A stretch of DNA of 64,000 bases from Maricaulis maris_C (GTDB lineage Bacteria; Pseudomonadota; Alphaproteobacteria; Caulobacterales; Maricaulaceae): positions 1-64,000 of the forward strand of contig NZ_JAGDYT010000014.1 in the NCBI RefSeq assembly GCF_049116555.1, in the 5' to 3' direction. Positions 54,218 through 61,836 of the stretch are shown piece by piece. The notes below the pieces were generated by a model that worked only from the letters and a program-made list of their open reading frames with translations, made no database searches and was not told where the DNA came from. The translations under genes were made by a program, and so were the position numbers. Every line of letters starts with the position of its first letter. The first letter of the stretch is position 1.

Positions 54218-55146
54218 AACAGGTCAAGCTCGCGGCCATCCAGGCCGCGCCAGTCTTCTTTGACCGCAAGGCCTCGACCGAGAAAGCCTGTGCGTTGATT
54301 GCCGAAGCTGGCCGGAGCGGGGCGGACCTCGCCGCTTTCGGCGAGACCTGGCTGCCCGGCTATCCCTTTTTCATCGAGGCCCCGTTGAGCGACCTCTGGT
54401 GGGAGGCCGCGGCGCTCTATGTCGAACAGGCGGTCAGGCTGGACGGCCCGGAAATCGCCGATCTGTGTCGTGCGGCACGCCAGGCCGGCACCGATGTCGT
54501 GATCGGGATTGCCGAGCTGGATCCGGCGACCGAGGGCTCGGTCTATGCCAGCCTTGTCTTCATATCCCGCGAAGGCGAACTGCTGGGGCGACACCGCAAG
54601 CTCAAACCCACCCATCATGAGCGTTCGGTATGGGCGGACGGAGATGCGGAAGGGCTGGTGGTTCATGCCCGACCCTTTGGCCGGCTCTCCGGGCTGAATT
54701 GCTGGGAACACAATATTGTCCTGCCCGGCTTCACGCTGATCAGCCAGGGCACGCAATTCCATGTTGCCGCCTGGCCGGGACGCGAACCGGAAATCGCGCC
54801 GAACGACCCCGTCTGGTCACGCCAGGTCCTCCTGTCCCGCGCGTTCGCAAGTCAGGCCGGCGCCTATGTGATCGCCCCCGCCGGCCTGCGGCTGCATACC
54901 CACGTGCCCGACCGTTTCAAACCGCTCAGCACCATCGAGCATACCGGACAGAGCGTGATCATTGATCCGCGCGGCGAGATCATCGCCGGCCCCGCCAACG
55001 GCGAAACCATCCTTTATGCGACCGCCAGTCTCGAGGAAATCCGCAAGGCGAAATCGGCGTGTGACCCGGCCGGGCATTACTCCCGACCGGACTTGTTCGA
55101 GCTGCGCCTGAAAGGCGAGACCATCTATCCGACGCGGCAATCCTGA
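54214..55146 (+). CDS. Carbon-nitrogen hydrolase (nitrilase superfamily)
   Basis: A 310-residue nitrilase-fold enzyme starting at a GTG within the S9 stop (GTGA). The catalytic triad is complete: Glu44 in AAFGETWLPGYP, Lys129 in HRKLKPTHHERSVW and Cys163 in GLNCWEH. The segments KLKPTHHERxxWxxGD and NCWEH are those of true nitrilases (branch 1) rather than amidases. It would turn a nitrile into the acid and ammonia. Coupling to a peptidase gene is unexpected, and substrate is unknown. Confidence 0.9.
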   Translation: MKQVKLAAIQAAPVFFDRKASTEKACALIAEAGRSGADLAAFGETWLPGYPFFIEAPLSDLWWEAAALYVEQAVRLDGPEIADLCRAARQAGTDVVIGIAELDPATEGSVYASLVFISREGELLGRHRKLKPTHHERSVWADGDAEGLVVHARPFGRLSGLNCWEHNIVLPGFTLISQGTQFHVAAWPGREPEIAPNDPVWSRQVLLSRAFASQAGAYVIAPAGLRLHTHVPDRFKPLSTIEHTGQSVIIDPRGEIIAGPANGETILYATASLEEIRKAKSACDPAGHYSRPDLFELRLKGETIYPTRQS

Positions 55147-55161
55147 CCGGTCGGCGGCAGA

Positions 55162-55791
55162 TCAGGCCTGGAGACTGGGGCGAGCACCAACCGCTTCACG
55201 CCAGCGCGCGAGATTATCGAGCCCCTCGGGCATGGGCAGTTTGATCCAGGCGGTGAAGTCGACGAAAACATACGCGGCGATGTCGGCGGCCGAGAAGGCG
55301 TCACCGGCCAGATAGGCGGCCTCGCCAAGCCGCGCGTCCAGGTCCTGGAGACAGGCAGACGCTCGCGCCCGCCCCCGCTCGATCAGTTCTGGCACCTGGG
55401 CATAGCGATTGGGGCCCGTCACCGAGGAATCCTTGAAGAATTCGGAACGGTTGCGCAGCGCTTCGGCAACCCCCATCAGGCCCTCACCTTCAACCCGCGC
55501 GGTCCACTCCGCGACCAGCGCTTTTTCAACCGGCGTCCGGCCGAGCATGGGCGGGTCGGGATAGACTTCCTCGAAATAGCGGGCAATCGAGGCATTATCA
55601 CAAAGGACCGTGCCGTCATCGAGCGCCAGCGCCGGTACGGTGCAACGCGGATTGATGCTTCGGTAGGGCTCCTCGAATTGCGCCTTGGTGCCGAGGTCCA
55701 CCTGCTCCGTCTCAACGGCAACACCCTTTTCGGCCATCAGGATGCGGGCCCGACGCGGGCTTGGCGCGGCGTTGTAATCGTAGAATTTCAT
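55162..55791 (-). CDS. Glutathione S-transferase family protein
   Basis: A 209-residue GST. The thioredoxin-like N-terminus has YDYNAAPSPRRARILMAEKG (Ser or Tyr near the start as glutathione-activating residue), NPRCTVPALALDDGTVL with the cis-Pro, and DNASIARYFEE. The all-helical C-terminal domain carries FSAADIAAYVFVDF. It precedes the amidase stop by ten bases in the opposite reading order, so the amidase and GST form a row on the minus strand. Confidence 0.88.
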   Translation of the reverse strand: MKFYDYNAAPSPRRARILMAEKGVAVETEQVDLGTKAQFEEPYRSINPRCTVPALALDDGTVLCDNASIARYFEEVYPDPPMLGRTPVEKALVAEWTARVEGEGLMGVAEALRNRSEFFKDSSVTGPNRYAQVPELIERGRARASACLQDLDARLGEAAYLAGDAFSAADIAAYVFVDFTAWIKLPMPEGLDNLARWREAVGARPSLQA

Positions 55792-55800
55792 GGCGAACTC

Positions 55801-57549
55801 CTAGAGGAAGGCTGGCGGATGATCATCGGCAACAGCAAGGCGGCGCTCCAGCTCGCGCCCCAGCGCGACCAGATTGCCCTCCTCGAACAGCGGCGCCCAG
55901 AGGCTGGTGGTTTGGGGCACACGGTGTGGCGTCGCGCGCTCACCAGCCGGGTCGCCGAAAATCGAGCGCGTCGGCACCTGATTATAGCCTGACTTGAAGG
56001 CCAGTTGTGGATGGCCGGTATAATTCGTGATGACCAGAAGCGCATTGGCGAAGTTGGGCCCGATCAGCGCGTCCAGCCCCTCCATCACCCCGTCCATCAT
56101 TTCCATCACTTCGCGACGGAAACGATCGACATTGATCAGGTCCACCGCCGAGATGAAACGGGCCCGACGCCAGGTATTCGGCCAGGCCGCCGGATCCTGC
56201 CAGACCAGGCTGTCATCCTCGCCGGACAGGGTGAGATGCTCGAAGGCCGCCGCCGATTCAGCCTCCACGACGGCGAATAATCCGTCATAGGGCAAGGCTG
56301 GCAATTCGATTTCGACCAGCTCCACACCGGCGTCGCGCGCCGCCTGAAGCGCGGCACGGTCCGCGTCAGTTCCGGAATCGAACCAGGCCTGGTTATAGCC
56401 AACACGCATACCGGCGACGGATCGTCCGGCATCGATTTCCAGCCCCAGCGCGAGCGAACCGGCATCCGCCGCGTCATACCCGTTCAGCGCGGCAAGGACA
56501 GAGCCTGTATCCTCGACGGAGCGGCAAATCGGGCCGATCTTGTCGAGCGACCAGCACAGGGCCATCGCACCATGACGCGAGACGCGTCCAAAACTCGGTC
56601 GCAAACCGGTTGTGCCGCAGCGATTGGAGGGCGACACAATTGAGCCCAGCGTCTCGGTACCGATTCCGAAGGCAACCAGGCCGGCGGCCGTGGCCGAAGC
56701 CGAGCCGGCGCTGGAGCCAGAGGAGCCTTCCTCGGTATTCCAGGGATTGCGCGTGATGCCACCAAACCAGCGATCCCCATAGGCGATGGCGCCATTGGTG
56801 GTCTTGCCCAGCAGGACAGCCCCGGCCTCGCGCAGCTTGACGGTCGCCGTCGCATCAATTTCCGCAATCCGGTCCTGATAGGGCGTGGCGCCCCAGGTTG
56901 CGCGGACATCGGCGACGTCCACAATATCCTTCATGCCATAGGGAATGCCATGCAGCGGCCCACGGTCCTGGCCGGCGGCCAGCTCGCGATCGGCGGCGTC
57001 GGCCTGCGCGCGTGCAATCTCGGGGGTTACCGTCACGAAGCATTCCAGCGTCGCGCCGTAAGCCTCGATCCGCTGGAGATAAATATCGGTCAGGCGACGA
57101 GACGTGATAGCTCCGCGGCGCAGCCATTGCCCCAGCTTCCAGACCGGCGCAAAGGCGATCTGCGCCGGGTCGGACGGCAGGGGGCCGGCGTCAACACCGG
57201 ACGGGACAAGCGCATTGCCCTGGTCGCGATAGCTGCGCGACCGCAGACGCGGGTCGAAGACCGTCGCGGGTGACAATGTATTGGGTTTGGCGTGCGCCCG
57301 CTGGCGAGTCATGCGGTCGATCCAGCCATCGATCTCAGCGACGACCATTTCCCGCTCGGCATCGGAGTAGCTGACATCGAACAGCGACTCGGCACAGTGC
57401 AGCGCCTCGGTCGTGACGGCGGGCGCACTTGCCGGCGCGGCAGAGGCGGCCTCCTGCCTTGCCAGGGCCGGGCCTGCTGTACCGGCGGTCACGGCAGCAA
57501 TTGCGCCGCCTTTCAACACGTCTCTGCGCGATGTCTTGATACCGGACAT
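55801..57549 (-). CDS. Tat-exported amidase (amidase signature family)
   Basis: A 582-residue amidase. The N-terminal SRRDVLKGGAIAAVTAGTAG is a Tat signal, so it is exported folded. The catalytic Lys is in GAVLLGKTTNGA, and the Gly/Ser-rich signature EEGSSGSSAGSASATAAG holds the cis-Ser; the nucleophile Ser is in FGIGTETLGSIVSPSNRCG. I chose the ATG after GGGGGAG; the open frame upstream lacks family features. It hydrolyses an amide in the periplasm, substrate unknown. Confidence 0.92.
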   Translation of the reverse strand: MSGIKTSRRDVLKGGAIAAVTAGTAGPALARQEAASAAPASAPAVTTEALHCAESLFDVSYSDAEREMVVAEIDGWIDRMTRQRAHAKPNTLSPATVFDPRLRSRSYRDQGNALVPSGVDAGPLPSDPAQIAFAPVWKLGQWLRRGAITSRRLTDIYLQRIEAYGATLECFVTVTPEIARAQADAADRELAAGQDRGPLHGIPYGMKDIVDVADVRATWGATPYQDRIAEIDATATVKLREAGAVLLGKTTNGAIAYGDRWFGGITRNPWNTEEGSSGSSAGSASATAAGLVAFGIGTETLGSIVSPSNRCGTTGLRPSFGRVSRHGAMALCWSLDKIGPICRSVEDTGSVLAALNGYDAADAGSLALGLEIDAGRSVAGMRVGYNQAWFDSGTDADRAALQAARDAGVELVEIELPALPYDGLFAVVEAESAAAFEHLTLSGEDDSLVWQDPAAWPNTWRRARFISAVDLINVDRFRREVMEMMDGVMEGLDALIGPNFANALLVITNYTGHPQLAFKSGYNQVPTRSIFGDPAGERATPHRVPQTTSLWAPLFEEGNLVALGRELERRLAVADDHPPAFL

Positions 57550-57734
57550 GAACTCCCCCTTCACGCTGATTTGCCAGAGAAGGTGCGGCGCGGATGACCG
57601 GACTTCAATAGCTTGCCCGCCAAATGAGACACGTTTCCCCTCAAAATTGCCGCAATCCGAGCCATTTCGCTTCACAATTGCAAATTAACCATGGTGTCAG
57701 AGCCAATCCGGCTTGGTCGAAATAGGGGGAGGCC

Positions 57735-58640
57735 ATGCCCTTAGATCAAAATGTTATCGAAGCCGATCTGGAACTGCGTCCGGATCTCGCCGAGTTCCGC
57801 GAAACGCGGTCACCCGCTGCGCTTATCCAGCTGGGTCGCGCCCGAGCCATTGCTCGCGCCCGCCGTGAAGACCTGCTGAAATTCCGACGCACCTGGGGTG
57901 GTGCGGTGGAGGATACGGCCGGTACAGACAAGCCGGCCGTCAAGCCGATCGACCGGGCTGCCATCTATCCCAGCTCGCACATCCTGCACTTCTCGGTACT
58001 GGCGACCCTTGTCCTGTTTGAAGGCCTGGCCAATGCCTACTTCTTCTCCACGGGCTCGGACCTCGGCCTGCTCGGTGGCTGGCTGCAGGCGATCACTGTC
58101 TCATTCACCAATGTCATCGCCGCCTTCTTCCTGGTCGGCTTCATTGGTCTTCGCCACATGTCCAACCGCAACCGCCCGATCATTTCCGGTCTGGCAGCCG
58201 CGGGGGTAGCGGTCGGCATCGCCCTCCTCATCCTGCTCAATCTGACCGCGGCCCATTTCCGCGACCTGCTCGAGCTGAACGCGGCCACGCTGGCACTCGG
58301 CGGTGCAGAGATGACCGGGACCGTGCTGACACCGGTCGTCGAAGCGCGGAGCAATCCGTTCGGTCTGCAGACGCTGGAAGCCCTGCTGCTCTTCATTCTG
58401 GGCACGACCTTCGCCGCCATTGCAGCCTTCAAGGGTCGCACTTTCGACGATGCCATCCCGGGCTATGGCGGTGTCACCCGTCGCCTGGAAGCAGCGTCGC
58501 GCGACCTCGAAAAGGCATTGGAAGCGGGCTGGAAAGACGCCCGCAAGCTCTCCCAGCCGGAACTGGAAGAACTGGTCGAGGCAAAAAATCTGCTCGATGA
58601 GATCTGTCAGGACTTGGCCGGTCCGAGCGAGCGCCGCTAA
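57735..58640 (+). CDS. Uncharacterised four-helix membrane protein with coiled-coil tail
   Basis: A 301-residue protein. A charged cytoplasmic N-terminus (residues 1-75, Arg/Ala-rich helix) is followed by four membrane helices (HFSVLATLVLFEGLANAYFF; TVSFTNVIAAFFLVGFIGL; GLAAAGVAVGIALLILLN; LEALLLFILGTTFAAIAAF) and a C-terminal helical tail. The region between helices 3 and 4 is periplasmic or cytoplasmic and about 45 residues long. No known family. It lies 57 bases before the VWA-like gene and probably works with it. Confidence 0.7.
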   Translation: MPLDQNVIEADLELRPDLAEFRETRSPAALIQLGRARAIARARREDLLKFRRTWGGAVEDTAGTDKPAVKPIDRAAIYPSSHILHFSVLATLVLFEGLANAYFFSTGSDLGLLGGWLQAITVSFTNVIAAFFLVGFIGLRHMSNRNRPIISGLAAAGVAVGIALLILLNLTAAHFRDLLELNAATLALGGAEMTGTVLTPVVEARSNPFGLQTLEALLLFILGTTFAAIAAFKGRTFDDAIPGYGGVTRRLEAASRDLEKALEAGWKDARKLSQPELEELVEAKNLLDEICQDLAGPSERR

Positions 58641-58648
58641 GGTGCGCC

Positions 58649-58671
58649 GCGCGGGCCGGGCTGGCCCGCGC
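58649..58671 (+). terminator. Intercistronic hairpin between the membrane-protein and VWA-like genes
   Basis: Perfect 9-bp arms GCGCGGGCC and GGCCCGCGC around GGGCT, nine bases after the upstream stop. No T-run; may reduce readthrough or set the ratio of the two proteins. Confidence 0.5.
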
Positions 58672-58697
58672 GCTCACGGGGAGCGACGGAGGGGGCA

Positions 58698-59486
58698 ATG
58701 TCCGGACGCGACGCCATAGGCCTGTTGAACCTGGCAATCATAGCTGCGGTTCTCGGAGGCATCACTTATCTCTACCTCACGCTGACGCCGGAGGAATATG
58801 ACAGCCAGACCCTGTGCCTGGCCGATTCCTTCCCGCCCCATCGGGCGGTCGTCATCGACAAGACCGATCTCTACTCGGCTGAACAGGCCGAGGGGATTGA
58901 AGGTCTCATCCTGGCGCAGCGCGACACGCTCGCTGTCGGCGAGCGCCTTTCCCTCTACGAACTCAATGAGAGCGGGCAGCTGCGCAATACGAACAGCTTC
59001 TCCCTTTGCAATCCCGGCGCTGGCGAACAGGTCAATCCGCTCTATCGCAACCCGGAACGCGTCCAGGCCCGCTATGAGGCGCTGTTTGCGGACCCCCTCG
59101 ACCGTGCCCTCGCCGATCTCGTTCTGCCCAAGGACGCCCCGTCCAGCCCGATCATCGAGGCACTTGCCCGGCTTGCCCAGGACCCGAGCTTCGATGCGAC
59201 CATTCCCGGTCGCCGCATCGTGCTGGTCTCCGACATGCTGCAGAACTCGGACATCTTTTCGGTCTATGGCCGCCGACGTGGCGCTCTTGAAGATCGCATC
59301 CCGCCGGCCGACGACGTCGCAACGGCCATCCGCGACACCTATGGCGACAGCCTGCGCGGGGTTTATCTGGAGATCCAGCTCATCCCCCGCGACAGCTGGG
59401 AAGCGGAGCAGCGCGGCGCGCTTCAGGATTATTGGACCGATGTTTTCCGCCGGCTCGGCATGGCCGTGAGCTGGTCCGACATCTGA
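58698..59486 (+). CDS. Membrane-anchored VWA-like protein
   Basis: A 262-residue protein with one N-terminal membrane helix (LLNLAIIAAVLGGITYLYL) and a single exported or cytoplasmic domain. It looks like a von Willebrand A fold: a first strand with VVIDKTDLYS where the MIDAS DxSxS would be, then a middle SSPIIEALARLA (second metal-site loop) and RRIVLVSDMLQNS (third, with Asp). The MIDAS appears altered (D-K-T-D). It has four Cys, including TLCLADS and SLCNPG. VWA domains mediate metal-dependent protein contacts. Function unknown; see the neighbouring membrane protein. Confidence 0.65.
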   Translation: MSGRDAIGLLNLAIIAAVLGGITYLYLTLTPEEYDSQTLCLADSFPPHRAVVIDKTDLYSAEQAEGIEGLILAQRDTLAVGERLSLYELNESGQLRNTNSFSLCNPGAGEQVNPLYRNPERVQARYEALFADPLDRALADLVLPKDAPSSPIIEALARLAQDPSFDATIPGRRIVLVSDMLQNSDIFSVYGRRRGALEDRIPPADDVATAIRDTYGDSLRGVYLEIQLIPRDSWEAEQRGALQDYWTDVFRRLGMAVSWSDI

Positions 59487-59536
59487 GTCGTATCCGACCG
59501 CTGCGCCACTCCGGTTTTCCACAGGCAAAGCCCGCC

Positions 59537-59553
59537 ATGCATAGAATATGCAT
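59537..59553. promoter_or_regulatory. Palindrome upstream of the small gene at 59627
   Basis: ATGCATAGAATATGCAT, with perfect seven-base arms around GAA, 74 bases before the next start codon. Candidate operator. Confidence 0.35.
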
Positions 59554-59626
59554 TTATGCGCCCGGCGACCCGCCCCACTATATGTTGTGTTGACTTGAAC
59601 GCGACACGCAATAAATGGGGTTTGCA

Positions 59627-59971
59627 ATGGCGTCCTTCGCCGCTGATCGGGATGAGGAAGCAGGCAGTGCACCGCTGCGATCTTTCGCCCCGCCGCCCCA
59701 GGGGTCCCTTCTGGACCGCGACGTCGTGAGCCTGTGTTCGCGACAACGCCATCTGCTCGAATTCGCCTTCCGGCTCGCGGATCACGGGCACACCCATGTC
59801 GGCAATGCGCTCGCTCTTTCACGCTATACTTTGCTGGACCTCGCCGATGGCCAGGCCGAACTTGTGGACGGGCTTGAACGCCTTCTCGGTCATCTCGGAT
59901 TCGAGCTGGACCAGCCAGTTCCGGGCTGGTCGTCGCCAAGTCCGGATGTGATTGACGTCCAGCTTGACTGA
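59627..59971 (+). CDS. Small hypothetical protein
   Basis: A 114-residue protein. The central part (SLCSRQRHLLEFAFRLADHGHTHVGNALALSRYTLLDLADGQAELVDGLERLL) is predicted to be helical and His-rich, with a disordered N-terminus. An ATG 12 bases upstream is an alternative start. No family recognised. Confidence 0.5.
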   Translation: MASFAADRDEEAGSAPLRSFAPPPQGSLLDRDVVSLCSRQRHLLEFAFRLADHGHTHVGNALALSRYTLLDLADGQAELVDGLERLLGHLGFELDQPVPGWSSPSPDVIDVQLD

Positions 59972-60012
59972 TTTTGATTGCCCTTGGCTTTGCCTTTCCC
60001 GCCAGGGCCCCT

Positions 60013-60027
60013 ATTTGGTGACCAAAT
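60013..60027. promoter_or_regulatory. Perfect palindrome just upstream of a GST gene
   Basis: ATTTGGTGACCAAAT: seven-base arms around one G, 22 bases before the GST start, in the promoter/leader region. Candidate repressor site. Confidence 0.5.
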
Positions 60028-60049
60028 CCAGTCAGACAGGCAGAGCCCC

Positions 60050-60721
60050 ATGATCACCGTCCATCATCTCAACAATTCCCGGTCCCAACGCATTCTCTGG
60101 CTGCTGGAGGAGATCGGGCTCGAGTACGACATCCGCAAATACGAGCGCGATGCCACCACGATGCGGGCGCCGAAGGAATTGCGTGACATTCATCCCTTGG
60201 GAAAATCGCCCGTGATCACGGATGGCGACCTGGTGATCGCCGAGTCCGGTGCCATCGTCGAATACCTGGTCGACACCTATGCGCCGGGCCTGAAGCCAGC
60301 TGCCGGCACCGAAGCCCATCGTGAATATGTATACTGGATGCATTTCGCCGAGGGCTCGCTGATGACGCCGCTTCTGATCAAGCTGCTGACAGGCCAGATC
60401 GAGAAATCGAAGGCGCCCTTCTTCGTCAAGCCGATCATCAAGCAGGTCGCAAGCCGGCTCCGCGACGGCTTTGTTGACCCGGAGTTGGCGTCCCTGTTCG
60501 GCTACATCGAATCCTATCTTGAGGGTCGCGACTGGATCGCCGGACCAGAATTTACCGGTGCGGATGTCCAGCTCACATTCCCGCTCGAGGCCGCCGTGGC
60601 GCGTGGCGGGCTGGACGAGCGCTACGCGAATCTGACTGCCTATGTCGCCCGCATGCACGCCCGCCCCGCCTACAAGGCGGCCATCGAGCGTGGCGGTGCC
60701 TACGGTATCGTCGGCGGCTAG
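60050..60721 (+). CDS. Glutathione S-transferase
   Basis: A 223-residue GST. The N-terminus ITVHHLNNSRSQRILWLLEE carries the Ser/Arg active-site region of the beta-like bacterial GSTs, followed by HPLGKSPVITDGDLVIAESGAI and the C-terminal EFTGADVQLTFPLEA. The start is set by MITVHHL; an earlier ATG adds a non-conserved segment. It stands alone behind a palindromic operator candidate. Likely detoxifies electrophiles with glutathione. Confidence 0.92.
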   Translation: MITVHHLNNSRSQRILWLLEEIGLEYDIRKYERDATTMRAPKELRDIHPLGKSPVITDGDLVIAESGAIVEYLVDTYAPGLKPAAGTEAHREYVYWMHFAEGSLMTPLLIKLLTGQIEKSKAPFFVKPIIKQVASRLRDGFVDPELASLFGYIESYLEGRDWIAGPEFTGADVQLTFPLEAAVARGGLDERYANLTAYVARMHARPAYKAAIERGGAYGIVGG

Positions 60722-60730
60722 CGCTCCCGG

Positions 60731-61654
60731 TCAGCGATTCTGGATGCGGATGCCGATCTGGAAGACGGCACCGGAATAACTGCGCAGATCGATATTGGAA
60801 TCATTGTCGACATAGCCCGCTTCGCCATAGAGCGTGACCTGCTCCGTCAGGCCGTGCTCGACACGGCCGGTCGCGCGCCAGCGTCTGTCCTCGCGCTCAT
60901 ACATCTGAACTGCCGAGAACGGACCGTCATAGCTGCGCTGGGAGGCTTCCAGACGCAGCTCGCCGCGCGTGTCCTCCCCCAAGGGCTGCCAGGACCGGGC
61001 CCGCAGGGTGGTTTCAGAAAAACTGAACCGGTCGGCATCGGCACTCGATGAAGTGAAGAAGCCGGCCAGATACCAGCCGGAGCGCCTGTTCTCACCATAG
61101 CCATATTGCTCGATCCCGGCCCGCCACTGGGTCTGGTCCAAGCCGGTGACGACCTGGTCGCCGAAATCATATTGGTTGGCCCGCAGGCGCAGCACGGTTT
61201 CGCGATTGTCAGCGGGCCGGTAACGCATCTGCCCCTCAGCCTGGAAACGTGTGTAGTGGCGGTCGCCATCACGATTGAGAACAGAGGCCTCGGCGATCGC
61301 GCGCATCTGCCAGTGCTCGCCCACCGGAGCCCAGTACTGGACGCGCGGCGTGAACAGCATGGAGTCGAGATCGTCCCGGTCCTCATAGAGGCGCAGGCGG
61401 GCCTGTTGCTCAAACCGCCAGACCCTGCCGGCCCCAACCGGCTTGACGATGCGCAGCCAGTTATTGCTGTCGAATCCCGTCTCCAGATCAAAAGCGCCCT
61501 GGGGCTCCAGAACGTCCTGATCGATGAAAGGGTCGGACCGTTGCACGGCGTTGTCCGACCGGAATTCAATCCGGGCGTCCTGGGCGCTGACCGCGCCGGG
61601 AATCAGGGACAGGGCGGCGGCGCCCGCCAGCAGGGTGGAAATGGAAGGTTTCAT
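60731..61654 (-). CDS. Outer-membrane beta-barrel protein (DUF-type), uncharacterised
   Basis: A 307-residue protein with a signal peptide cleaved near AVSAQ. The mature part has repeated amphipathic strands (WRFEQQARLRLYED, HYTRFQAEGQMRYR, GYGENRRSGWYLAGFF) and ends in FQIGIRIQNR, features of an outer-membrane barrel. I recognise no substrate family. The start follows GGGGGAT; a longer frame upstream is not signal-like. It is divergent from the GT2 gene. Confidence 0.72.
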   Translation of the reverse strand: MKPSISTLLAGAAALSLIPGAVSAQDARIEFRSDNAVQRSDPFIDQDVLEPQGAFDLETGFDSNNWLRIVKPVGAGRVWRFEQQARLRLYEDRDDLDSMLFTPRVQYWAPVGEHWQMRAIAEASVLNRDGDRHYTRFQAEGQMRYRPADNRETVLRLRANQYDFGDQVVTGLDQTQWRAGIEQYGYGENRRSGWYLAGFFTSSSADADRFSFSETTLRARSWQPLGEDTRGELRLEASQRSYDGPFSAVQMYEREDRRWRATGRVEHGLTEQVTLYGEAGYVDNDSNIDLRSYSGAVFQIGIRIQNR

Positions 61655-61836
61655 GGCGGATCCCCCGAGATGCCGTATAGTTGCTTCAAGCTTATCGCCG
61701 CAGCGGGACTTTCGCCATCGCCTCGACGCCTTAATGTTGATATTTTCAAGTCTTAGGGTGGCTTCCGGGCCGAAATTGGGCGCAGTCATTCAGCTGCCGG
61801 TCATGCCGGCAAAGTCGTTGTGAGACAGGAGTTCAG

